Assembly (NCBI GenBank): GCA_029876055.1
Contig: CM056874.1
Location: 1,488,001-1,552,000, forward strand
Direction: 5' to 3'
Length of the DNA: 64,000 nt
DNA from: Madurella fahalii
Taxonomy: Eukaryota > Ascomycota > Sordariomycetes > Sordariales
Shown here: positions 40,449 through 53,539 of the stretch, in pieces
Layout of the letters: the number at the start of each line of letters is the position of its first letter
How positions within the stretch are numbered: the stretch's first letter is position 1
The notes under the pieces: model-generated
What the model was told of the DNA's origin: nothing
Databases searched by the model: none
What the model saw: only the letters and a program-made list of their open reading frames with translations
Translations under genes and position numbers: made by a program

Positions 40449-40984
40449 GCGAGGACGGGACACATCGATCCTAGGAAGCGCTTGCCAAGGTGTTGTTGTA
40501 TCATACATATGTTTTCATCATGCGCCTGCATCTAGCTACTAGCTAGGGAATACTATCAACATGATCTAGTTCACTGACGGTACCTTGGCAAGTGCTAGAG
40601 CAGAAGCGGCGAGAGGTGGTGTGGTAGGCCGAGGTTGACGGGGGCAACATTCAGGAGGATGCAACAGTAAAACTTTGTCCTGTCGACAAAATGAATAGAG
40701 TGGAACTTGCAACTAGATCCCTTTCAGAAGCATGGATAACATGATGATGATTAACCTAATGCTCTGCAAGTGCTCCGTCATGACGGATTTCGTCCAGACC
40801 AGCGCCCCCCACCCCCCGTGGGGGCGGACCAAAGTTCCCCCCACTCTTACCCGCTAAACTTTGAGACCCCTGCGCCCAAACAACTATGTAGAACGGTGCA
40901 CCAGGCAAGAGCGTTGTCGATAGCATTCATCAATTCTGTTTGGTTTAAGGAGCCTAAAGTTCTTCTCGGTCCGGCCTTCGAAAA
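40449..40984. other. No gene recognised
   Basis: No supported frame. A C-rich stretch occurs near 40805-40845. Confidence 0.4.
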
Positions 40985-41800
40985 AATCTACAAGTGTGTT
41001 GAGGGTTTCTTCAGTCTGTAACTACAAATTTCACAGAAGTGCTCGAGTGCTCCTTTTGGGAGGATGTACGTCACGAAGTCGTCCGTGTCAATTTTCCGTT
41101 TGTCCATCAGTTTTAGTCTCCTTCGAGTAGTGGGGCGGTGAGCAATGTGCTCGGTGTCCTCTGTTCCCCGCACTTGCAGGGTGTTGTGGTAGTACCACTG
41201 TAGGTGAACCGATTTGAAATCAGAAGTAGCCGTGACCTATCCGGTGGTTTAGGAGTTGAGCGGTATATCTTCTGCTCAGGCCGAGGGCGCCCGGCTTAAC
41301 GCCTTGTTTGCGTGCTTCATATTGCTCTGGGCGGTCCTTTGCCACGACTGTTGCTGTCGGTAGCGGCTTGTCTCCCTGGTTTGGCGTTTGATCCTAGCAA
41401 GTGTCGGTCACCACTGGGGCTGTGGGCTGGCGGCGGTTTGCTTGGCGAGCTCGTCTGCTCTTTCATTTGACACGAGGCCTTCATGTCCAGGGGACCCAGA
41501 GTACCTTAACGTTTTGGGCGCTGGTGTAAGCAGCTTTGGCTAGTAGGGTTGCCTTCCTGGACGTTGCCATCGGCTGTGTTGTGTACGCCACGGTGGCGGC
41601 TTTACAGTCCGAAAAGACGTACACCGAGCTCTCGTTTGGGAGGGTTGCAGCCGCCTAGAGTGCGCAGCAGGGACCCAATTTGTGGTGGTGTTGCCTAGCC
41701 TGTCTTGTCTATCTTGTCTGTCTGGCATTTGGCCACCTTTGGCCTCCTCCCCTTGTTCTGATGGGTATATGGGTGTAGATGTGTGTTTCTGTACCATTTC
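40985..41800 (-). pseudogene. Relic of a Tad-like LINE: RNase H and C-terminal end
   Basis: On the minus strand, 41640-41350 encodes an RNase H domain with VYVFSDCKAATVAY, then after a one-base shift PGHEGLVSNERADELAKQT, the usual end of LINE RNase H. Downstream (41170-40990) is a C-terminal piece (EDTEHIAHRPTTRRRLKLMD). Upstream it joins directly to a 5'-like segment (41660-41800) also seen at 6235 and 52170; the reverse transcriptase that should lie between is missing. So an internally deleted, dead copy. Confidence 0.65.
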
Positions 41801-42121
41801 AACATCTCTTTTATAAGAATGTTAACTACTTTTAAAATCTTGGTTAGTGAGCTATTTTGATACTAAATAATTCGAGCTTTAATAAGATTAACTAGATTAT
41901 AAAGAGGCTTACTTACGTTACCTAGCAAATTATCCTTATATTAGTAGTAATCGAGTTTTTAGTAATCAATAGAATAGATCTTAGCTATAGCTTTTAAACT
42001 TAGCTTTGGGTTGTTTGCATTACGTATAGAGCTAACGTATTTTATAAGCGAGCCGTAGTTTCCTTAGCGCAACGCGACCTCTTTATCCGTAACATCATTT
42101 TTTCTACAACCTAATATATTT

Positions 42122-42396
42122 TGTCGGAAAGCACGGCACCTCTGAATCATGGGGAAATGACAGTTGAGGATTTTTTGTGTTTTCTCTTCATTGTCTTGAT
42201 TGTGTCTACGCCGCCCCTCTCTATCTCTGCTGGAGAGCTTGCTCCTTTTATAGACGAGATACACGTACAAGATGATGTCTGTACAGTGGTGCAGTTAGCT
42301 GCCAGTCTTCCTTAGCTCAATAGAGTACATGGATTTGGCTCCCACACTAGATCCTGTGATCCTGATCCTTTGGACTGGCACCTGACCCTTTTGACA
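42122..42396 (-). repeat. Solo LTR, family A
   Basis: 275 bp, TGTCGGAAAGCACGG...CCCTTTTGACA. Flanks TATTT and TATCT differ by one C/T change. Confidence 0.87.
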
Positions 42397-42429
42397 TATC
42401 TCCCCCTTCAAAGGAAGTCAGGGTAATCT

Positions 42430-44300
42430 TAACCCTTGAAGCTGTTCAAAACGACAAGGAACTGAAGCTTGAAGCTATAGCTAAGCTTTATAACGTACCA
42501 GCTTCAACCGTCCGTAACTGACACACTGGTAAGCTTATACTATATAACACTATATCCACCTCGCACCTGCTTACGGATTCTGAAGAGAGGACCGTTGTCC
42601 AGTATATCCTTGAGCTAAATTCACGATCTTTTCCACCAAGGTTACGTGGTGTAGAAGATATAGCCAACCAATTACTACAAGTATGCGACATGCTCTCTAT
42701 CAACAAGCTTTAGGCCTACAACTTCGTCAGATACTAGCTATAACTCTATACATATTATACACGTAGATACGACTACCAGAGAGCTAAGTACGAAGATTCT
42801 AAGGTTATTAGTAAGTAGTTTACACTTATATAGAATATTAAAGCTAAGTATGGTATCGTAGATAACGATATCTACAACTTCGATAAGACTGGCTTTATAA
42901 TAGGCAGTATCTTCGTAGGTATAGTAGTTACAACATTAGATAACTGTGGCAAAGTAAAACTAGCCTAACCTAGTAATAGCGAATAGGTAACAGTAATCTA
43001 GGGAGTTAATATCCTCGGCTAGGCCATTCCTCTCTTTATTATCTTAGCTATATAGTACTACCTTATCAACTAGTATAGAGAGTATAACCTCTTAGCTGAC
43101 TAGTATATTGTAACTACTGACAACAGCTAGACTACTAATACAGGAGGCCTAGATTGGATTAAATACTTCGACTACTATATAGCGCCTTAGACAAAGGGCA
43201 AGTACTAGTTATTAATCCTCAACGGCCACAAAAGCTACCACTCAACTAAATTTAAGCTCTACTACCAGTAGAACAACATTATTACACTCTATATACCTCT
43301 ACATTCTTCGCATTACCTCCAATTACTCGATACTAGCTACTTTAAACTGCTGAAGTAGGTATATAGTAGCCAGATCGAGGACTTGATATATATACATATC
43401 AACTATATAAGCAAGCTCGAGTGTAACGAGAGCCCTCTGGGCCAGACCGGGGGAACCAGCCGAATGATGGTGGATGATGTTACTGTACTAGGGTAGATAA
43501 GAACCCCGTAGGAAACCTTCTTACGTGGGAAACTTCTGATCCATAAGGATCAGTCTCTGTGTAATTGATAGGAGGTTGTTCACCAAGATATCGCCCGCTG
43601 GTCCAGGTCTTTTCGGTATCAAGACATCGTGGTTCATCTCCCTCAACGTATTCCCAGAACAACCCCTTTACATCGAGTTTCTCTATACCTTCCGTAAAGC
43701 TTTCTTTACCTCTATAACAGAGAAGAATATACAGGTTAGCTTTGCAGGTACTAGCCTAGTACCGTACGATCTAGGAAAGGTACTTTCTAAGCTAGATATA
43801 AAGCTTCGTACGCCAATACCTCCAAACTCACAGGTCAGCACTCCGCAACCTTAGATATTCTAGACACCACATAACCCCTAAGAAGCCAACTCGCAGTCAA
43901 TGCTCATCAAGACTCGCATTGCCAACCATCAAAATAGCTCTCCGACTTCGATATTAGCTGCTATGGACCAGCTTACTAAAGGTACAGCGGCTGTAATGCA
44001 CCAGGTAACTCTCCTTCATACAGAGAACGCTTCACTCCGCAAGGTTAATGAGGTACTAAGCAAGTGCCAGAGAGCCAAAAAACACATATACGGTTTGGGG
44101 GATCACTTTCTGTATAGGATAGACACGATCTACTAGATCAGAAGGTTGTAGATAGAGAGGGAGTACAAGAAACACAGCTAGATAGTAGTAGTGCAGGGGA
44201 GATCGTACGAAGGTTCGGTGCTACGGCGTGTACGGTAAGCCTGGTCATAATGCCCGCACTTGTCAGGAGGCCGCAAGATCGTCTAATGCATCTATTTCTA
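42430..44300 (+). pseudogene. pogo transposase, broken by RIP-like mutations and an LTR
   Basis: Collinear with the intact transposase: FPPRLRGVEDIANQLLQV, YDYQRAKYEDSKV, DIYNFDKTGF (catalytic DE region), TTDNSWTTN, then after the LTR FLYTFRKAFFTSITEKNIQ and PYDLGKVLSKLDIKLRTP, and near 44220 the zinc-knuckle end. Many Trp and Gln codons have become TAG/TAA, as expected from TpG to TpA and CpA to TpA changes. The Glu after the first catalytic Asp has become Lys. Confidence 0.85.
43422..43672. repeat. Solo LTR, family D
   Basis: 251 bp, TGTAACGAGAGCC...CCCTTTACA. Perfect target duplication TCGAG at 43417-43421 and 43673-43677, inside the transposase relic. Confidence 0.92.
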
Positions 44301-44876
44301 AGGAAATTGTAGTTAGTTACTTGTATTAGTACATTGTAATTGAGGATAGCTGTTGGTGGGCAGTGGAGAATCCACGACTAGCTCATACCCACGACTCGCT
44401 TATAAAATACGTTAATTGAATTTAAGCTTCGCTATTCTTCTTGTACGTTACATATTACATTGCAATGGAAAGTATGATGAGATGTAGAAGACATGTTTTG
44501 GTGAGAGTAGTAGAACTTTTGGTGATATAGCACTTTCACTGATAATGCACGTTACGTTAGTTATAATAAATAACTAGTCGTTAAATTTCCAGGGTTATAG
44601 ATGCAGTATTGGCAAAGTTAGCATCTGAAATTTTCAAGGTTATATATGAGATTCCCTCTGTCTCTCACTGTTTCTGGCATTTAGCTCTCCTCCGATAGCG
44701 CCCAAACCAGCAAATCATCGCAAAGCGATATCCCCTCATGCTGTGTAACCACACATATCTTATGTCTTCCCAAGACAGAGACGGGAGCCTTGTCCTCGAA
44801 CACAAAAATGATTCATTCACCACACGAAGGTCAATATCTGTCAGCTGCTGAACTTCTTTGAGGCCTAGTGTGCAAA

Positions 44877-46378
44877 ATGAAGCTCTTCGTGATCAGCCCC
44901 GACTGCGCGCCCGAAGACCAACGTCTGAATATCAACGGAACCGGATGGGGCCTTCTCGAGCAAAAAATCCCCTCCACCCTCGGCACCCTCTCCGACTTCA
45001 TCTGTGTTTCCTACTCTTGGGGCGCCGGCCGCTTTCCAAGCCCCTTTCACCTCGAATTTAAAGTCTCAGACCGCACCCTACCCGTCCTCCTCACCACCAT
45101 CGCCCAGCGTCCCACCGCTCGCAAAATCTGGATCGACGCCTTCTGCGTGCCTCCTCCCTCGGAACCCTATCTTCGCGCCTCTACCCTCCAAAGCATGGGC
45201 TTCATCTACTCCCGCGCCTCCGAAGTCCTCGTGGTCCTCACCTCCTCCGCCATCCCGGTGCTCCAACAAGCCATCCGTTCCCGTCCCCTCTCCCCATCCC
45301 ACCTTGCCATCCTCGAAGCCGAAGACTGGGTCACGCGCGCCTGGACCTACCAAGAGGCCGTCAACGCCTACCGGCTACGCATCGTATGTACCAATCCGAG
45401 CGGTTTTTCTTCTCCTTTTGTCCTCTTTTTGTCTCCGTTGTCTCAGTGATAGATCCCCTAGGAAAGTCTTCGTGGGACATACCAGGTAGCTGATACAGAC
45501 CACAGACCTGCGACGACAGCCCCCCCTCCACCGCAATCGATATGATGCCCTTCTTCTCCCTCATAGGCTCCGCCCTCCTCTCCCTCCCTCCCACACAGCG
45601 CAAACTCTACCCGCGCCTCTCGTCCCTAGAGGATCTCCTCGCCGACTGCGCCGTCGCCAAGTACTTGGAACGCTCCGCCCTCCAGATAATGACTATCATG
45701 GACGAACGAACCCAAACACAGCCAGAAGATCATTTCTATGCAATGATGGGTGCGATTTCTACGGAGCCGGCAAAGGCGGTGGAGGGGATTGGGCCTTGCG
45801 AGGCGTTTATGAGGTTGTGTGAGAGGAAGGGGGATTATAGTTTTTTGTTTTGTAAGGAAAACAGGGAGGAGAGGCTGGGGAAGAGGTGGAGGCCTGTGGA
45901 GTGTGAGTTGAGGCCTGTGATAAAGTCGCATAGTAAGGGAGGGGGTCTGAGAGGGAGGGTTGATGGGGGGAGGGTCGTGCTAGACGGGGTTGTGGTATTG
46001 GGACTGGGGAAGCTTGGGGAGAGGGCGAAGGGGTTTATTGAGGAGTGGTTAGTCGCGTTTGAGAGGATGAAGTATGGAAGCTGGCCGAATTTGGAGACGG
46101 AAAGGGCGGCGTATGAAGCACTGAGAGTGCTGGGGTACTCGGGGAGCGGGAAATATCTGGCTACGGAGTGCGGGTTGGTCTTCCCGCAAAACCCGGCACC
46201 CCAGTCAGCTCAGGTCAAGGTCATTGTCGCTGCGGGGATTAGGTGGACGCTTGGGGCACCGGCGCTGATTCAATTCCGCGACGATGTCAGCTCTGATGAG
46301 TATATGTATGAGCCTGGGGTTTTCTTTGGGCAGGTTCCTGATGGTGGTGACGTCCTAAGGGATGTTATGCTTTGCTGA
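44877..46378 (+). CDS. HET-domain (heterokaryon incompatibility) protein
   Basis: Two exons, 44877-45383 and 45506-46378, with an in-phase intron (GTATGT...CAG, 122 nt), giving 459 residues. The N-terminal half is a HET domain: FICVSYSWG near 42, KIWIDAFCVPP near 85 (the IWID.lCI motif), QSMGFIYSRASEVLVVL near 107-123, and WVTRAWTYQEAV near 150. HET domains, some TIR-like in fold, trigger cell death when genetically different hyphae fuse. The C-terminal half has no recognised repeat or nucleotide-binding module, so this is a short stand-alone type. The coding part past about 45770 is more G-rich and A-rich than the C-rich first exon. Both exons are intact. Confidence 0.85.
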
Positions 46379-46739
46379 TCCTTTGGGATTATACCAGTAC
46401 GTATATCAAATGTCCGTTGGAGCAAACAACTTAGCCTGGCGGTAAGCAAACAAACTGAAGGAGAGAAACCCAAGCGACACCTGTCTTCTCGACAAGCTGC
46501 CGTTTTCTAGTCCAATTTACGATTCCAAGTTGCCCAGTATCCAACTACGCGGTAGGAGTTTGATGAGGTTGAACTACTCCAACATGTCACGAGAGGGCGG
46601 CTTGCCGTAGAAGAAACCAACATTGAACCCAATGCAACACAGTGGGAATCGAAGCCACCATATGGAATGTCCATAACGGTGCGGACGGGGCATAAATTGA
46701 ATAAGAATGTGAGCTGACGAGGCCGTCATCGTCGGCTTC

Positions 46740-47020
46740 GCCGTTCGTTCTTTCTGTTACTGGCGTTTGCGTGTTATGTTGGTACCCCGTTCTGGCAGTC
46801 TTTGCAGAAAATCTGGAGAGCAGTTTTGAGTGTGTTTCATACTCGTAAATTCCAACACAGAGCCGTTTTCCAACCTGATCACAAGATGAACGCGAGGGAC
46901 ACCGTGATCCATTTGGAACGCCACCAGGGGTCGCTTTCCTGGAAGACGTTTCCCGCCAACCTCCACGTAGTTGGCGTACCATGCGCCGCGGGTGTCGATG
47001 GCATGGACAGCGGCCAGCTG
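46740..47020 (-). pseudogene. Unidentified gene fragment
   Basis: The minus strand reads through GAWYANYVEVGGKRLPGK, LVAFQMDHGVPRVHLVIRLE and NGSVLEFTS, which has the look of a folded protein rather than a chance frame. I cannot name it. Neither a start nor a continuation was found in either direction. Confidence 0.3.
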
Positions 47021-47399
47021 GGCGCCACAGCGCAGCTTCCTGTGAAGGTCTCTCAGCCGAGTCGGGGTGCCGCGGCTTTCGATCTGGGGACGACGGCCAG
47101 AGTCAGACAGTGCTGACAGTAGATTTCAGGCGGTTGTATAATCACATACCTCGTCCAAAAGCTGGTTGGCATGGTCAATCAGCAACTTGACCTCATGACA
47201 CCGACTCCTCTTTCTTATGGACGCTGTCAGTTATTACTGTTTTATTCTTCCATTTAAGGACAGCTGAACTCCGTGACCGACACAAGTGTCACCTCCAACA
47301 ACCTGAGTGACTCAGTCTCGACCATGGAATAATACGGCCACATCCCCTTATCCAGATTATGGCTTGTCTGCCACACCAATCCCCCCCGTTCCCGGTATC

Positions 47400-48480
47400 C
47401 TTCCCTCCCACTCCACATCCGCGACCTACTGACATACGCGTTCACTACCTGCAGCGTCTTGAGCGAACTCGTCACGACCACGTCGTATGCCTCCATCCAC
47501 TCAACTGGCGTACTGTCGGACTGTCCCGGCACGCGCTCGCAGCCGTGACCGAGGAAGAGCTGAGCGCCCGTACCGACCGGATGCTAGGAGCATCTTCGCT
47601 TCGTAAGGACATTGCCGGTGATTCTCAGGTCTTGACCAGCTACGTCAATCATGCATCCTTTCCTTTTACGAGTTCCACGAGCGTCCTGGTCAGCAGGCCT
47701 GGATGCAGGTGAGCAAGCTGGCGCGGTGTGTGTACTGGATCGGACTCTACCAGATGGACCAAGTGCATCAAGCGTCTCAGAAGTGGCGGGCTATGAGCGA
47801 GCGAAAGCTTGAGGAGTGGCGACTCGTCTGGTAGTACGTCTCCTGCCTCGACTAATACGCCAACGTCTCGACAGGCATACCTACAGGATTGATGAGCGGC
47901 TCATCAACACAGTCCTGCCCGTGGAAAGGTCGTTATGGGCGGCCGGCGACTGCCCCTCCAGTGCCTTCTGGAGGGTCTTCTGGGAGTGGTCCGGATCGTC
48001 TAGACCGAGCCACCTCCGGAAGTAGCGCCCCAGGAGATCAAAATCATCAGTATCGCTATCCTGCCTTACGTAGGTCACGCGATCCAGCTCCACGCTGTGA
48101 TACGTGTGGAGGAGCTTGCGCTGTATGTGTAAGATGCTGAGTGGTGCTTGTATGCTCTTCGGCTTACCCTGCTGAGCAACTTCTTCAAACCCGAAGCGGA
48201 ATGCGTTCGCAGGCGAGTCTGCCCCGGTTCACTACTTACTGCTCGTCACTATCCATTACATTCTTATAGTCCAGGTCCTTATCTGCATGAGCTACTGCTG
48301 CTACCTGCAAGAGGGTGACGATTGGCTTTGCAGCTAGCAGCAGGTCCACGAGTTTTCGTTAGGACGTTGCTCCTATCGCTAAGCAGTGGAACGGGAGATT
48401 CTGCCCGAGGGGTATATCCCGCCTTGTACATTGTAGTGTTTGTCTCGCTGGTCTTCGTGGGTCTTCAGCTCAAGTACGCT
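47400..48480 (+). pseudogene. Broken fungal-specific (zinc-cluster type) transcription factor
   Basis: The plus strand carries pieces typical of the middle homology region of Zn2Cys6 regulators: YEFHERPGQQAWMQVSKLAR with VYWIGLYQMDQ near 47675-47770, KLEEWRLVW followed by a stop near 47834, CLD and YANVSTGIP near 47850-47885, and RIDERLINTVLP in another frame near 47890. Stops and at least two frameshifts separate them, and the DNA-binding cluster was not found. Non-functional; the family is assigned by pattern. Confidence 0.5.
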
Positions 48481-48499
48481 GTAGGAAGAGGGGACGACG

Positions 48500-49528
48500 C
48501 AACCTTCTAAGCTGAGATTGTGCATTACTAAACGATTATTGCTGCTGTTCCTCGAATAGTTCGCTGCGTTCTAGACGATCCTACGCCTTCTCATTTGTAT
48601 GTATCGCCCTCACTTCTCACCTGACGAACTCAGCGTAGCTTACGATGTTCCGAATCATTCAAGGGTTTTAAAGAGGCTTTATCTAGTTCAATCGGATATT
48701 GCTAGATCCAAGCTGTCCTTTGCTGTGTTACAAGCCCTTTGTACTTGAAATGGCTAACATTTCTATAGTCTGCCGAAGGCATTATATAGAGTTAGAGCTA
48801 AAGTTACCTATGCTACTACTTGATTATAACGTATCAGGAACTTCCGGTACTTGCAAATATACTAAGCTTAACTCTCTATTTTAACCTTGGAGATGCTTAA
48901 GTATTTAGGATCTTTTTGCTTAAATCCTTAGGTATCTTATAGCTCTCAACTAAGAATAGCCTAACTATATTCCGCTTTGTTAGCATATCTTTGTTTACAA
49001 CATTCTTTGTCAGCGTAATTCCCGGTCTTAAACCGCTACTATTGGTAGCTAAGGAATTGTACATTGAAATTGGCAACCTTGAGAAGGTGTAATATTAGAA
49101 GGTCCTTTAACATAGGGCTCAGCACGTTATATAAAGAAGCAGCAGTAGTTAATACTCTTTGATAAGGTTTAGGTATATAAATATTATTATATAAATGTAT
49201 TGAAGTTCTAGTAGGGGAGAACTTTTGGCAGAATAAACTTAAAGTTGCTTATATACTAGATGAGCTCTGTTTTAAATTAAGGCTATACGTAGCTAAAGTA
49301 GCTAAGTTTATAGATAAGAGCATAGCCCAAATAAAATCGCTAGAACTTGCTTAGGAGGGGAATGTATTAGTTATAACAAAATACTCTAAACAAATCTGCT
49401 TACCTCTTTTTAACCTTTTGGAATTGCTTGTTGAAGGAGCTTAGCTTGTCGTAGATAGTTGAAAGCTCTTAGAGATCTGGCTCTCACTCCTTCTACTAAA
49501 GATAACGTAGAAGTATGTATTATCAGAG
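48500..49528. other. AT-rich decayed sequence
   Basis: No recognised gene or repeat end; probably old transposon sequence. Confidence 0.35.
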
Positions 49529-49764
49529 TATCAAATCGAAAGAGGGATTGCAGGTGAGAAAACGAGAGTGAAAGGATGATTCGCATTATAGAAACAGTGT
49601 CTACATAGCTATCGCTGCTAAGGAGGAGGTGGATGATGGTGTTGAACTCTGAAACTTCTAAAACTTCTAGCAAAGCTAGCAATTTATAGGCCTTTATAGC
49701 TCCCCCGTACTCGACGCCAGTAGCTGTATCCCTGACCCTGGTAATTCCCTTCTTACACCTAACA
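49529..49764 (-). repeat. Solo LTR, family F, decayed
   Basis: 236 bp, homologous to 9447-9661 (shared AGTGAAAGGATGATTCGCATT). Left end TG changed to TA. Perfect target duplication CAGAG at 49524-49528 and 49765-49769. Confidence 0.82.
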
Positions 49765-50187
49765 CAGAGTAGCTAAAGGTAATAATCTCGTCGTTGCTAG
49801 GTGTATAGGTGATAAAGCTAACGTACACCCGTTTGATTTTAGTAGCCTTATCGAACTCCTCTTCCGATTGAGCTATAATAGTTGCATCGCAGAAATAGAG
49901 CCTTCTATTTTACTTTTAGATGCAATGTCGAAGTATAGATCTCTACAATAGCTTTAGTTATAGATATAGTCTTTAGTCTAAACCTCCTTAACAAAGTTAA
50001 AGTTAATAGAAACCTTAGTAAACTGGTTTAAATTCAGATAATCGACTTATATATATAACAGCCTAATAGCTAAACCTTTGAAGAGTCATTAGCAATGTAA
50101 GGGATATATATATTGAGGATAATTACGTTACGGATTAGCTTAGAGAGTTTAGATACAATAGAAAGTATAAACTATTACTTAACTATA

Positions 50188-50547
50188 TATGAGGGTCAAG
50201 GACCCAAGGGTAGTAGGACCAGAGTGCCTGGGTACGAGCAGTGTACGCGTAACGTAGGAGTAGAGTGCTCGTTAGGGGTAGGATGGTGGTCTCATTGAAC
50301 TCTATCTCTCTCCTAAGTCCCGTCTTCCACCCCCCTCTTTATACCCTACGATGACAGCGTCTGGGCTCACTTACCTTGCTCGCTGCCCCGTCATCGACCT
50401 TACTTATACGCTCCTTCGACGCTCCTCTGACGCGATATCCTCGCCCTTTTGGCCTAGCGTTGTTGTTGCTTTTGCGACCCTGCCGGCGCTGCAGCTTCGG
50501 GGCTTCCGTCCTGCGCCCACGCCGACCTTACCCAGCCGGTCCTCACA
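50188..50547 (-). repeat. Solo LTR, divergent chromovirus family member
   Basis: 360 bp, reverse orientation. It shares the AGCACTCTACTCCTACGTTACG and CCGGTCCTCACA blocks (reading reverse or forward) with the chromovirus LTR but differs strongly in the middle. Perfect target duplication CTATA at 50183-50187 and 50548-50552. Confidence 0.85.
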
Positions 50548-52080
50548 CTATAATAGATTACTATAGTATTAAATAGATAGTATATTGCCGAGAAGACGTG
50601 ATAGACTACTCAAAGAGATATTATATATTTAACCTTGAATTCACCTTAGGTAACTAATAGATTAAGCGAGCTCTAATCCTTAGAGTAGTTTATTCTTCCT
50701 TGAAAGTGGTAAATTAACTGACCTCTAGTACATAAGAGAGTTGCACTCTACGTAGATACAAAACATTCGGGAATTCGTCCAAGGTATTCTAGCAGTTGCT
50801 CTAAATACGTAATGGGAGTAGCAGAAGCATCTTAGCTATAGGATGCAGAGTGGTTATACTGACTAAGGTTGTCAGAGTAATTCTCTAGATAATCAGAGCA
50901 AAATAGTCTCGGACCTCGGTTAGAACGAAAGATAGAGTCAGAACCTCTAGGGTATATATTGGAATCTAATATTTAGGAGTAGGAACAAGGTGTGGAGACT
51001 CGTGATTGGAAGTTTCATTGTATCTATTATTTGCCCCACCTCTCACAATAGCTGTTACCGTTATTACTGGCTATAGTAGCAGTATTGGGGAGAACCTCAC
51101 ACTGGTCTCGCCGCTCTATACGTCACCGCCGGCATAACTGTCTACTGTACCGAATTCCTAGAGTACCCGAGAACGAAGGTATTAGAGCTATATATAACGT
51201 TGAAGAATAGAAAAGCAGCTAATTTAAGCCTGTCATCAAAAGCACAGTACACTCTCTATTTTATAGGAATTCTATCGAAAGCTATTTATAGTCTAATCTT
51301 GTAGAAATATGTACTGAGGTATACAAGGTCTCTCTCGTACATAGAATCTTAGTCTTACTACTCAGGTATCTACCTCAGTCTATTTCTCATATATCTCTTT
51401 AGTAGTATAATACTCGACATATATAGATGGTCGTTTTTATAGGGTCTTCTTGTTATATCGTATAAATCTATTAACCCTACTAACATATCTCTAAGGATAT
51501 TACCCTTAAATATTATCCGTTAGTTCTATAATTGTATCTAGAACAAACTCACTTCAACTTATCTTCAAAAGTTCTTTGCCTTAACTTCCTTAATTAAAAG
51601 GTACTAAGGTATATATACAAAGGTAATGATTGTAATTAGCTAGTTACTATATTAACTATATACGATATAACAACCTTTACTACTAGTATTCTATAGTTAG
51701 CAAGTATAAATGATGACTATAATATACTCTTACATAATAGGTTTATATAATAGTCTATTTACTCCAGGACTACAGATTCGAATTCTAGTTTAGACTCTTC
51801 GTAATTATATAACTTTTCGCTTTTACAGTCGTTACCAGGCTCGCCACTACTATTGAAGTAGGGAATAGTACACTGGCTGAATAGTGCTCTAAGACAACTC
51901 TAGGGCTTCGGGTTCGGTAATACAGGTCTGAGGTATCGGGTTCCTAGCCCTCTAGGCTAGATCAGGTAATCAGACTGAGGACCCACTTTTTTTCTGTATT
52001 TAAGACTATCCTGACTGTCGGCCTTCGACAATCAAGAAGCAAGATCAATAGTTTAATCAATTCTTTCTTTCGATTTACTT
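50548..52080. other. AT-rich decayed sequence
   Basis: Stop-filled; no family recognised. Confidence 0.35.
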
Positions 52081-52089
52081 GCTCCATTA

Positions 52090-53520
52090 GGAGCTGTCTT
52101 TGCAACCTCCCTCTGATTAGAGGGAGTTCTGCCTATCTTTGTTGTTACCTTGGTCCAAACCACGTTATTAGGAATCTTAGTTTGTTGTCGGGTTTCTCAG
52201 TCGTTGTCCTTCCCCTTGTTTTGTTATCTTATTGTTTTGTTGATGGAGTGGATGTGTGTTTTCCACTCCATTTCAATATCCTCAATTAGTAAATACTAAG
52301 TATATAACTTCAACGCTATAGCATTTGGAGCTACCAACTACCACCAACCTACAATAGTCGACAGCTAACCTCAGAGTATAGCAACTAGGGTTACCAAAGC
52401 CTAGATAAGAAGCCTCCGAATAGTGGTAGGGACCTATAAAGCCACACCTACCCGGAACCTTGAGACAGAGACTTGGGTACCACCACTAGACCTGTACCTC
52501 AACAAGAGGCTCACAGACTTCGAAGCCCGGCTACAGACTCCTCTTCTATAGTCTAGGCAGGGTCTATAGACCCCGAGACGCCCACCAAGCTCCCTAGTCC
52601 AAGAGGCTTGTAACAGGCTATACAGGAGGTGCCAGAGACGAAGATGAGACCGTAGAGTCCCATTGCCACAGCAACCAACAGTATCCGAAAGAGTTGCTAT
52701 TACTGTTAGTCAATGGATAAGCCAGGACTGGGAACAAGGCCGAGGCTGAGGTTGGACTCAGAGGCGAAGTCAAGGGTAAGACCGAAATCAGGAGTAAAGC
52801 CAGAAGCAGGGCTCTATAGCAGACAAAGCGTTAAGGAGAGCATAGGAGATACGCTGGAAAAAGAAGGTTGGAGGCCGGCCTACCAAACTAGTTGACGAAG
52901 GTCTCTCTAAACTTCTTTTTACCGACAGAGCTCTTCGAAAGCACTAGGACCTCACCAAAGCCCAGAGCTTACTACTAATACAAGCTAGGACAGGAGCCAT
53001 TGGTCTACGGAGCTTCCTTTTCCAGCAGAGAGTTCCCAGCTTTCCTACTCCCCACTGTAGCTGTGGGAAGGGCTAGGAAACAGTAAAACACCTTGTTATA
53101 TGATGTCCAATACCACCGAAGCCTAGAACCTGGCTAAGATCATAGATTCGAACCCACTGGGACCTTAGCCTTATACTGCAGGGACAAGGCTCCCAGAACC
53201 TCAGGCTGTTAAGGAAGGTTTTGGGTTAGCTGATAGATTTAGATCGTTTGATGGAATACAACTTGGCTCGACGGCTAGGATTGGAAGCCAAGGAAGAAGA
53301 GGAAGTGGAGGAAGTGGTGGTAGAGAACGAATCCGAAGTCGAAAGCTTCTAGCCTTCAGGGTTATATACAAGGCCTTCCTTTCTTTTGCAGCTAACTGGT
53401 GTCTTTTACTATGGTTTTCTATTACTTGTTGATATAGGTTTTTTTAGCCGGCTGATTTAGCACGGTTTTTCCTATGTATCTAGCAGTAGAGGGTCCGGCA
53501 CACCCAACGTAAGGTAAAGC
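52090..53520. other. Retroelement-like relic, GC-richer island
   Basis: 52107-52280 resembles the LINE-like 5' segment at 5946-6740 (a near-palindrome CTCTGATTAGAG, CCCCTTGTTTTG, GGATGTGTGTTTTCCACTCC). The following 1.2 kb is richer in GC than its surroundings and gives in-frame pieces such as DKPGLGTRPRLRLDSEAK, but with many stops. I cannot assign it. Confidence 0.35.
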
Positions 53521-53539
53521 GGTGTAGGAAGAATAAATA

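Larger units (their letters stand above)
42035..44412 (+). mobile_element. Decayed pogo-type transposon with two nested solo LTRs
   Basis: Ends ACGTATTTTATAAGCGAG in inverted orientation with TA at 42033-42034 and 44413-44414. 2378 bp including LTRs at 42122-42396 and 43422-43672. Same terminal repeat as 20011-21864. Confidence 0.87.
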
